Both the position numbers and the translations under genes were made by a program. Shown piece by piece: positions 8,318-14,290 of a stretch of DNA of 14,290 nucleotides (the stretch's first letter is position 1; the number at the start of each line of letters is the position of its first letter). The notes beneath the pieces are model-generated. The model was not told the DNA's origin and made no database searches. It saw only the letters and a program-made list of their open reading frames with translations. Origin of the DNA: Chitinophagaceae bacterium (lineage in GTDB: Bacteria; Bacteroidota; Bacteroidia; Chitinophagales; Chitinophagaceae); assembly GCA_008080615.1 (NCBI GenBank), contig VIKJ01000052.1, forward strand, positions 1,070-15,359, given 5' to 3'.

Positions 8318-8325
8318 AAATTTTG
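8318..8325 (+). promoter_or_regulatory. Weak candidate -7 box for the regulator gene
   Basis: AAATTTTG matches the Bacteroidota -7 consensus TAnnTTTG in all but its first position and lies about 19 nt before the TTG start of the regulator. The last CTACATCA pair ends 4 nt upstream, so a protein bound there would overlap this promoter. No -33 TTG is visible at the right distance. This is a suggestion only. Confidence 0.2.
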
Positions 8326-8343
8326 TTATATTCACACTAACGT

Positions 8344-11235
8344 TTGCGCTACTTGTTTAAAAAACTAGTCATATTATTCTTGCTCCCCATTGGGATGAAA
8401 GCTCAAAATACCATTGGTTTACCAGAAACCATTAACTACTCAAAAAATCAATATAATGCTGGTTTACAAAACTGGGATATTAAGCAAGACAATCATGGTA
8501 ATATATATATAGCCAATAATGAGGGCTTGCTTACCTACGACGGACGCAACTGGATTCTTTATCCTTTACCTAATAAAACCATTGTTAGATCGGTAAATAT
8601 TGGGGAGGATGGTAAAATATATGTGGGTGGTCAGGATGAGTTGGGCTATTTTACCCCAAATGCCAATGGAGAGCTGGTTTTTACCTCTATTATAGCAAGT
8701 ATTCCGGCAAAAGATAGGTCTTTTGGGGATGTTTGGGATATCGTCAACTACCAAAAAGGGATATTTTTTCGTACAAATTATAAAATTTTTATATACGAAT
8801 CGGGCAGCTTTAAGGTATACGAAGCCCAGGGGGAATTTGCCTATATGGAAACATCTAACGGCAAATTAATAGTTCAAGACTATAATACTGGCCTACTATA
8901 TCTCAATAAAAAAACCGGCTTTACTGCCTTGCTTGCTCCAGAATCTATTGTTATTCCAAAAGACGATGGGGTTACAAGCATTATAACCATAGACGAAAAC
9001 ACGACTTTAGTAAGTACCCTAAAAAATGGTTTATTCCTCTTAAAACAAAACCAATTAACAAAAATCAATAGTAGCAATAATACCCTTTTTGCCAATGAAA
9101 GAATTTATAGTGCAACTACCATTAATAAGGAATGGATTGCATTGGCAACCACCAACGGAGGGGTGTATATTATAGATATCAACGGAAATATTATCCAGCA
9201 TCTTTCTCGTACCGAAGGGCTTCAGAACAATAATGTGCTTAGTATTTTTTTAGATAAAGAAAAAAATCTTTGGCTAGGCTTAAACAATGGATTGAGTTTT
9301 ATTGCCTACAATAGTGCTATTAAAAATATTTCACCTCAACTAAATGAAGAGTCGGGCTATGCAGCCATGGTACACAATAATTTTCTTTACCTAGGTACTT
9401 CTAATGGATTGTATAGTGTTCCCCTTCAACCCAATAAAGACCTCAGCTTTGTGAAAGGGAATTTTTCATTGGTTGCCAATACCCGAGGACAAAACTGGGG
9501 CCTACAACAAATAAAAGGAAAGCTACTGTTGGGTCATCATGAAGGCGCTTTTGAAATAAAGGAACAGGCAGCAATTCCTTTTTCTAAGTATGCAGGGTTT
9601 TGGAATTATTTACCCTTCGGAAATGGATTGATAGCAGGAAACTATAAGGGCTTAATGCTTTTTGATGGAGCTGTTCAACAACCTATTGCTAATTTTAAAG
9701 AGTCTTCGCGTTATGTGGCTGTAGATGAACAACGCAATACCTGGGTATCACATCCATATCATGGTGTTTTTAAAATTGATTCTCTTTTTTTTAAAAAGTA
9801 CTACGGTGTAAAACAAGGCTTACCATCTGAACTCAATAACCATATTTTTAGTATCAGTAATAAAATAGTTGTTGCTACCAATAATGGTGTTTATCAATAC
9901 AATAAGGCAACAGACCGTTTTATAGTAGATTCATTTTTTTCAAAAATTTTAGGTACGCAAAGTATTCGCTATTTAAAAGAAGATCAAGAAGGAAATATCT
10001 GGTTTATTCATGAAAAAAGTATTGGAGTGATAGATTTGAACGGGTCTAAACCACAGATAATTGACTTTCCTGAATTAAAAAATAAAATGCTTAGTGGGTT
10101 CGAAATGATTTATCCATTTAACGAAAGCAATATTATATTAGGAGGAGAAAAGGGATTTTATCATATTAATTTTAGTAAGTACAAACAAAACGAACCCGCC
10201 ATTTCCGTTCAGGTAAGATCAATGCGCATTGGTAATAATTTAGATAGTTTATTATTTGGAGGTTATTTTAACTTGGTAAATTTACCTGCTGTTCAGGCTG
10301 AAAACAAAATTCCTTCAATAGATTATGATTTTAAAAATATTCAAATTACCTATGCAGCTTCTCTACATGGCTATTTGGCCAATTTAGAATACAGCTTTCG
10401 CTTAAGAGGATTCGAAAAAGATTGGTCGGCGTATACACGCAGAACAGAAAAAGAATACACCAATTTACCTAGTGGCAACTATGTTTTTGAAGTGAAAGCC
10501 AGAAATAATTTGGGCAGTGAATCTGCAATTGCATATTACCAATTTAATATACTGGCCCCCTGGTACCAAACTATCTGGGCATTTTTTGGCTATTGCTTAT
10601 TGAGTATAACTTGCATTTATTTTTTATATCGTTGGCAAATAAAAAAATTTATTGAACAAAAAAAGCGATTTGAAGAAGAGCAAAAAACATTAATATATAT
10701 ACACGAATTAGAAAGGAGTAAAACGGAAAGTGAACTGGTAGAACTTCGCAACGAAAAATTAGAATCTGATCTTAATTTTAAAAATACAGAGCTAGCATCG
10801 TCTGCTATGCATCTTGTAAAAAAGGGTGAATTACTAACTAAGGTTAAAACAGAGCTTACGCATATCACCAAAAAAATAGACAACGAGTATGCCATTTCCG
10901 AATTAAAGAAAATGATCAAAACGCTTAGTGAAGACGAACATTTGGATGAAGAATGGGCGTACTTTACCAAACATTTTGATAAAGTTCATAGTGATTTTAT
11001 ACGCTCACTTAAATTAATCCATCCGAGTATCAGCAATAGTGAAATAAAGCTTTCTGCCTATTTGCGCATGAACCTTACTACAAAGGAAATTGCACAACTC
11101 ATGAATATTTCGGTACGAGGAGTAGAGATTAGCCGATATCGTTTAAGAAAGAAATTAAATCTATCTACAGAAACCAATCTTTTCGATTATCTAATTGAGA
11201 TTGGTACCAGCAAAAACCAGGAAGATGCTTTGTAA
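8344..11235 (+). CDS. Membrane-anchored triple-Y (Y_Y_Y) beta-propeller sensor with LuxR-type HTH, PUL transcription regulator
   Basis: The protein is 963 residues. The start is TTG at 8344: an in-frame TAA at 8338-8340 rules out anything earlier, and the TTG yields a proper signal sequence (MRYLFKKLVILFLLPIGMKAQ). Residues about 25-640 contain regulator-propeller repeats of the form D..GN.W/Y: DNHGNIYIANNEGLLTYDG, DKEKNLWLGLNNGLSF, DQEGNIWFIHEKSIGVIDL. Residues about 659-737 are the triple-tyrosine domain (LEYSFRLRGFEKDWSAY, YTNLPSGNYVFEVKARN). One membrane helix follows at about 742-763 (IWAFFGYCLLSITCIYFLY), then a charged coiled coil to about 880 and a LuxR/GerE-type HTH at about 895-945 (TTKEIAQLMNISVRGVEISR). 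There is no histidine kinase or receiver domain. It is therefore read as a one-component sensor: a periplasmic propeller senses glycan fragments and the cytoplasmic HTH binds DNA. It is divergent from the susC operon and shares its 185-nt promoter region, so it is the probable activator of the PUL. Confidence 0.9.
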   Translation: MRYLFKKLVILFLLPIGMKAQNTIGLPETINYSKNQYNAGLQNWDIKQDNHGNIYIANNEGLLTYDGRNWILYPLPNKTIVRSVNIGEDGKIYVGGQDELGYFTPNANGELVFTSIIASIPAKDRSFGDVWDIVNYQKGIFFRTNYKIFIYESGSFKVYEAQGEFAYMETSNGKLIVQDYNTGLLYLNKKTGFTALLAPESIVIPKDDGVTSIITIDENTTLVSTLKNGLFLLKQNQLTKINSSNNTLFANERIYSATTINKEWIALATTNGGVYIIDINGNIIQHLSRTEGLQNNNVLSIFLDKEKNLWLGLNNGLSFIAYNSAIKNISPQLNEESGYAAMVHNNFLYLGTSNGLYSVPLQPNKDLSFVKGNFSLVANTRGQNWGLQQIKGKLLLGHHEGAFEIKEQAAIPFSKYAGFWNYLPFGNGLIAGNYKGLMLFDGAVQQPIANFKESSRYVAVDEQRNTWVSHPYHGVFKIDSLFFKKYYGVKQGLPSELNNHIFSISNKIVVATNNGVYQYNKATDRFIVDSFFSKILGTQSIRYLKEDQEGNIWFIHEKSIGVIDLNGSKPQIIDFPELKNKMLSGFEMIYPFNESNIILGGEKGFYHINFSKYKQNEPAISVQVRSMRIGNNLDSLLFGGYFNLVNLPAVQAENKIPSIDYDFKNIQITYAASLHGYLANLEYSFRLRGFEKDWSAYTRRTEKEYTNLPSGNYVFEVKARNNLGSESAIAYYQFNILAPWYQTIWAFFGYCLLSITCIYFLYRWQIKKFIEQKKRFEEEQKTLIYIHELERSKTESELVELRNEKLESDLNFKNTELASSAMHLVKKGELLTKVKTELTHITKKIDNEYAISELKKMIKTLSEDEHLDEEWAYFTKHFDKVHSDFIRSLKLIHPSISNSEIKLSAYLRMNLTTKEIAQLMNISVRGVEISRYRLRKKLNLSTETNLFDYLIEIGTSKNQEDAL

Positions 11236-11267
11236 ACAAATACACTGTTCGGTTGTTCTTAAGGTTA

Positions 11268-11633
11268 ATGGAAAAACTACAAACTTCTTTTGATCAATCT
11301 ATCGTAATAACATCTTCAGTTGATTCAACATTAGCTGATCCAATATCAGTGGTTTCAGTAAAGCCAGACCAAATCATTATCGACCGAATTATTGAAATGG
11401 CTTGGGAAGACCGAACCCCTTTTGAAGCCATCAAAATGCAATTTGGTTATACTGAAGCTGCCGTGATTGCTCTCATGCGCAAAGAACTCAAGCGCAGCAG
11501 TTTTAATTTATGGAGAAAAAGGGTAAACAGTGGCGTAAGCCAAAAGCATGCACAAAAAAGAAACCCCGAAATAGGTCGATTTAAATGTGCCCTGCAAAAA
11601 ACCATTTCGATGAACAAAATAAGCAAGCGATAG
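11268..11633 (+). CDS. DUF2805 / TIGR03643-type small protein of the photolyase cassette
   Basis: The start chosen is ATG 11268 (121 residues), with AAGG 4 nt upstream; a TTG at 11253 in the same frame is less likely. Residues about 35-95 match DUF2805: IIDRIIEMAWEDRTPFEAI, FGYTEAAVIALMRKELK, SSFNLWRKRV. These are followed by a basic stretch (SQKHAQKRN) and a conserved-looking tail with RFKCALQKT. The helical pattern with a turn at FGYTEAAV and the basic charge suggest a helix-turn-helix nucleic-acid binder, but no function is established to my knowledge. Members of this family occur next to photolyase/cryptochrome genes, as here. The first 35 residues are Ser/Thr/Val-rich and unlike the compact family, so they may be a variable extension or a misplaced start. 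The gene begins 32 nt after the regulator stop, but it appears to belong functionally with the downstream repair genes. Confidence 0.8.
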   Translation: MEKLQTSFDQSIVITSSVDSTLADPISVVSVKPDQIIIDRIIEMAWEDRTPFEAIKMQFGYTEAAVIALMRKELKRSSFNLWRKRVNSGVSQKHAQKRNPEIGRFKCALQKTISMNKISKR

Positions 11634-12751
11634 TGAGCCAAAATTTTACTACCAATTACGTAAGTATTCTAGAAAAAATAGAAGCCATTGATCCTATAGC
11701 TTATGGCAAAACCAGGAATTTGATTGATGGAGATATAACTTATCTCTCTCCATATATTTCTAGAGGCGTAATTAGTACCAAGCAATTGGTAGAATCGGTT
11801 TTGGCTAGGGGGTATCGGGTTGAACAAATTGAATCCTTTATTAAAGAATGTTGCTGGCGCGATTATTTTCAGCGTGTGGGACAGGTTAAAAATGTAAGCC
11901 AAGATATTAAGCAAGAACAGGTTCCCGTTATAAACAAAGCCATACCTCTATCTATTGCAAACGCCAATACGGGCATAGAAGGTATTGATAAGGCTATACA
12001 AGATTTATACCAGCAGGGTTATATGCACAACCATTGCAGAATGTACACGGCTTCGGTGATTTGTAATATTGCCCAATCGCATTGGCATATTCCCGCGCAA
12101 TGGATGTACTATCATTTATTAGATGGAGATTGGGCAAGCAATGCATGCAGCTGGCAATGGGTAGCGGGGGCGAATAGTTCAAAAAAATATCATGCGAATC
12201 AAGAAAATATTAATCGCTATACCCAAACAAATCAGGCGAACACATTTTTAGATAGGTCCTATGAGGAACTAGCAACCATGCCTGTTCCACAAGCATTAAT
12301 GGAAACAATATTGCCGCAATTGCAAACGGTATTACCTCAACCAACAGCTAATTTGGTAATTGATGATCAACAGCCCACTTTTGTGTACAATTACTATAAC
12401 CTCAGCCCTAACTGGCATGCGAATGAAGAGGGTAATAGAGTATTGCTATTAGAACCTTCTTTTTTTGCGGAATATCCTGTTGGAAAAAATTGTATAGATT
12501 TTATAGTGAGCCTGAGTAAAAATATTGCAGGCATTCAAATATTTGTGGGTTCTTTTGCGGAGTTGACGCAACAAGTAAATGCGCATACAATTTATTTTAA
12601 AGAACATCCGCTTAATAAAGGATATACGGGTATTGAAGAGCCCAGAGACTGGATTGCAGAAAAAATTACTGGTTACGTCCCTTCCTTTTTTAGCTATTGG
12701 AAAAAAATTGAACCCTTGGTATATCAATTAAGCAGAAAGCATGGCCAGTAA
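11633..12751 (+). CDS. Short photolyase/cryptochrome-like FAD protein lacking the N-terminal antenna domain, with extra C-terminal alpha/beta module
   Basis: GTG 11633, which shares one base with the previous stop, gives 372 residues and a start close to the conserved region (SQNFTTNYVSILEKI). ATG 11585 is possible but would overlap the previous gene by 49 nt. Residues about 10-225 are the FAD-binding domain of DNA photolyase: TYLSPYISRG, ECCWRDYFQ, NTGIEGIDKAIQDLYQQGY, MHNHCRM and LLDGDWASNACSWQW. Compared with E. coli photolyase from memory, lesion-pocket residues are kept: E72 (E274), W75 (W277), N133 (N341), M137 (M345), W176 (W384). So are N170 (N378, beside flavin N5) and the inner tryptophans W174 (W382) and W151 (W359). 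The distal W306 has no equivalent, since there is no Trp between residues 75 and 151. The usual N-terminal antenna domain is absent. About 140 residues follow the FAD domain instead, with beta-alpha-beta character (NRVLLLEPSF, IQIFVGSFAELTQ, TIYFKEHP). It is probably a light-driven DNA-repair or photosensory flavoprotein; which lesion it acts on is unknown. Confidence 0.85.
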   Translation: MSQNFTTNYVSILEKIEAIDPIAYGKTRNLIDGDITYLSPYISRGVISTKQLVESVLARGYRVEQIESFIKECCWRDYFQRVGQVKNVSQDIKQEQVPVINKAIPLSIANANTGIEGIDKAIQDLYQQGYMHNHCRMYTASVICNIAQSHWHIPAQWMYYHLLDGDWASNACSWQWVAGANSSKKYHANQENINRYTQTNQANTFLDRSYEELATMPVPQALMETILPQLQTVLPQPTANLVIDDQQPTFVYNYYNLSPNWHANEEGNRVLLLEPSFFAEYPVGKNCIDFIVSLSKNIAGIQIFVGSFAELTQQVNAHTIYFKEHPLNKGYTGIEEPRDWIAEKITGYVPSFFSYWKKIEPLVYQLSRKHGQ

Positions 12752-12893
12752 AAAAATACTAAAAGAGAATCTGCCACAAAAGATTTGTGTGGTTTGCAAT
12801 AGACCATTTACGTGGAGAAAAAAATGGGAGAAAGTATGGAATGAGGTGAAATATTGTAGCGATAAATGTAAAATGAATAAGAGCAAACAATGA
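12741..12893 (+). CDS. DUF2256 zinc-ribbon-like small protein
   Basis: This 50-residue gene starts at ATG 12741, inside the last 11 nt of the FAD-protein gene, and its TGA overlaps the next ATG in an ATGA junction. The protein has four cysteines in a CxxC ... CxxxC arrangement (C16, C19, C39, C43) around PFTWRKKWEKVW and EVKYC, the signature of DUF2256. The pattern predicts a single zinc ribbon; the many Lys/Arg/Trp residues suggest nucleic-acid or protein binding. DUF2256 genes often neighbour photolyase and cryptochrome genes in bacteria, and the overlaps on both sides point to translational coupling with both flavoproteins here. No biochemical function is established to my knowledge. Confidence 0.9.
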   Translation: MASKKILKENLPQKICVVCNRPFTWRKKWEKVWNEVKYCSDKCKMNKSKQ

Positions 12894-14290
12894 GTACAAT
12901 TGGCATCGTATTTCCGCATCAACTTTTTGAAGAAAATATATTGCTTGCAAAATGCAACACCATTTATTTGGTAGAAGAGTGGCTGTTTTTTAAACAATAT
13001 AATTTTACCAAACACAAGATTGCGTTTCATAGGGCTAGTATGAAATTTTATGAAAGCCAGTTGAAATTGAAAAATATCAACACGATATATATAGACGCTG
13101 TTGATGAGTTATGTGATATCCGTTTATTGATTCCACATTTAAAAAGCAAGGGCGTAAAAACTATTGAATACATTGATACTACCGACTACTGGTTAGAGAA
13201 ACGCATACACGCAGCGGCAGAAAATATTGCAGAAAAAAAATTTGCAAAAAACAATACTGCGAGTAATTCTATTAAAGAAAATACTGTTACAGATAATCCA
13301 GATTCGAATCAGCTAAAACTGATCAAGCATGCAAGCCCGTTATTCTTAAATACTTCCGAAGAGCTAGCCACTTATTTTAGTGGGAGAAAAAGAATGTTTC
13401 AAACAGACTTTTACAAAAGCCAGCGTATCAGCAGAAATATTTTGATGGAAGAGGCCAAAAATCCTGTTGGTGGAAAACTAACTTTCGACGAAGAAAATCG
13501 CTTAAAATATCCGAAGGATAAAAAAGCACCCGCTATCCAATTTCTTCAGCTCAATGCGTTTTACAAAGAAGCCATCACATATACCGAAAAGCATTTTGCT
13601 AACAACTATGGTACACTAACCAATCAATTTTTATATCCTACCACTTTTACAGAAAGCAAACAATGGTTGCAAACCTTCTTGGCAGATCGCTTTAAAGAAT
13701 TCGGCGCTTATGAAGATGCCATTGTGGTGAAAGAACATTTTTTACACCATAGTATTTTAACGCCCATGTTGAATGTGGGTTTATTAACACCGCAAACAGT
13801 TGTAGATGCTGCATTAAATTATGCTAAACAACACAAAACGCCCATCAACTCTGTTGAAGGCTTCATCAGGCAAATAATTGGTTGGAGAGAATTTATTCGT
13901 GCGGTGTATGAATTAAAAGGAAGCGAAGAGCGCACCAAGAATTATTGGAAATTCACCAGAAAAATTCCTGCTTCTTTTTGGAAAGGCAATACAGGCATTG
14001 AACCCATTGATGCAACCATCAAGAAGATTCTAGAAACAGGCTACTGCCATCATATAGAAAGATTGATGGTGCTAGGCAATTTTATGTTGCTCTGCGAATT
14101 TGATCCAGATGAAGTCTATCGCTGGTTTATGGAATCATTTATTGATGCCTATGATTGGGTAATGGTTCCCAATGTATATGGTATGAGTCAATTTGCCGAT
14201 GGGGGGTTAATGGCCACCAAGCCCTATATCAGTGGAAGCAATTACTTAAATAAAATGAGTGACTATAAAAAAGGCGAATGGCAAAATACT
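12890..14290 (+). CDS. PhrB/CryB-like cryptochrome/photolyase (bacterial (6-4) photolyase family), 3' end outside window
   Basis: The start at 12890 overlaps the DUF2256 stop (ATGA). The frame is open for 467 residues to the right edge; the family is about 500 residues, so roughly 40 are missing. The N-terminal half is the photolyase-related domain (GIVFPHQLF, KHKIAFHRASMKFY, SGRKRMFQTDFYKSQR, NPVGGKLTFDEENR). The C-terminal half is the all-helical FAD domain: HHSILTPMLNVGLL, EGFIRQIIGWREFIR, ASFWKGNTG, YCHHIERLMVLGNF, DAYDWVMVPNVYGMSQFADGG. The His pair in YCHHI corresponds to the catalytic region for (6-4) photoproduct repair in Agrobacterium PhrB. Compared with PhrB from memory, three of the four Fe4S4 cysteines are replaced: P instead of C350 (NTGIEP), K and E instead of C438 and C441 (SDYKKGEW). 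The fourth would lie outside the window. A polar insertion of about 25 residues rich in Asn, Ser and Lys lies near residue 120-145. Likely role: light-driven repair of UV lesions. Confidence 0.9.
   Translation, partial: MSTIGIVFPHQLFEENILLAKCNTIYLVEEWLFFKQYNFTKHKIAFHRASMKFYESQLKLKNINTIYIDAVDELCDIRLLIPHLKSKGVKTIEYIDTTDYWLEKRIHAAAENIAEKKFAKNNTASNSIKENTVTDNPDSNQLKLIKHASPLFLNTSEELATYFSGRKRMFQTDFYKSQRISRNILMEEAKNPVGGKLTFDEENRLKYPKDKKAPAIQFLQLNAFYKEAITYTEKHFANNYGTLTNQFLYPTTFTESKQWLQTFLADRFKEFGAYEDAIVVKEHFLHHSILTPMLNVGLLTPQTVVDAALNYAKQHKTPINSVEGFIRQIIGWREFIRAVYELKGSEERTKNYWKFTRKIPASFWKGNTGIEPIDATIKKILETGYCHHIERLMVLGNFMLLCEFDPDEVYRWFMESFIDAYDWVMVPNVYGMSQFADGGLMATKPYISGSNYLNKMSDYKKGEWQNT

Noticed and set aside
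10617..10970. Minus-strand open frame opposite the coiled coil of the regulator
   Set aside because: A Ser/Leu-rich shadow of a Lys/Glu-rich coiled coil; no family resemblance and no promoter or spacing that suggests a gene.
11585..11632. ATG 11585 as the start of the short photolyase gene
   Set aside because: Not fully excluded, but the extra 16 residues come from a frame overlapping the conserved tail of the DUF2805 protein. GTG 11633 gives a one-base overlap and a start just before the conserved domain.
12728..13030. Minus-strand open frame opposite the DUF2256 and PhrB-like genes
   Set aside because: It is antisense to two well supported overlapping genes, and its product is a Phe/His/Leu-rich shadow with no recognisable motif.

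Overview
The window is AT-rich DNA from a member of the Bacteroidota. The evidence is a SusC/SusD pair, four lipoproteins with a Cys-Lys/Ser/Gly start to the mature chain, a triple-tyrosine (Y_Y_Y) regulator, and starts that lack a strong Shine-Dalgarno sequence. A Chitinophagaceae-like organism is a reasonable guess, but nothing here proves the family.

Left half (1-8158, all minus strand): a polysaccharide utilisation locus (PUL), read from right to left. The order is a SusC-type TonB-dependent transporter (5144-8158), a SusD-type glycan-binding lipoprotein that is broken by a frame change (3681-5124), a SusE-position lipoprotein with two PKD-like modules and three glycan-binding-like beta-sandwich modules (1586-3658), a second PKD lipoprotein with an unrecognised C-terminal domain (671-1567), and the first 222 residues of a PKD-GH16 endo-glucanase (1-668, running off the left edge just before its catalytic motif). 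Gaps between genes are 2 to 22 nt, so this is one operon. The GH16 enzyme suggests a beta-1,3-glucan such as laminarin as substrate. The proteins would bind and cut the glucan at the cell surface and import the fragments through SusC. As sequenced, SusD cannot be made at full length.

Centre (8159-8343): a 185-nt divergent promoter region. It holds five copies of the octamer CTACATCA (one with a C in place of T), two pairs of which are exactly 11 bp apart. These are good candidates for operators of the divergently transcribed regulator (8344-11235), a predicted inner-membrane one-component sensor: periplasmic beta-propellers, triple-Y domain, one membrane helix, coiled coil and a cytoplasmic LuxR-type helix-turn-helix.

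Right part (11268-14290, plus strand): a tightly overlapping four-gene light-dependent DNA-repair cassette. It contains a DUF2805/TIGR03643 protein, a short photolyase-like FAD protein with no N-terminal antenna domain but an extra C-terminal alpha/beta module, a 50-residue DUF2256 zinc-ribbon protein, and a PhrB/CryB-like photolyase cut by the right edge. Both flavoproteins are atypical. The short one lacks the distal tryptophan of the classical triad. The PhrB-like one lacks three of the four iron-sulfur ligands where they can be checked. This cassette, with its two uncharacterised small partners, is the best candidate in the window for poorly described biology. I saw no tRNA, rRNA, CRISPR, IS element or clear terminator.
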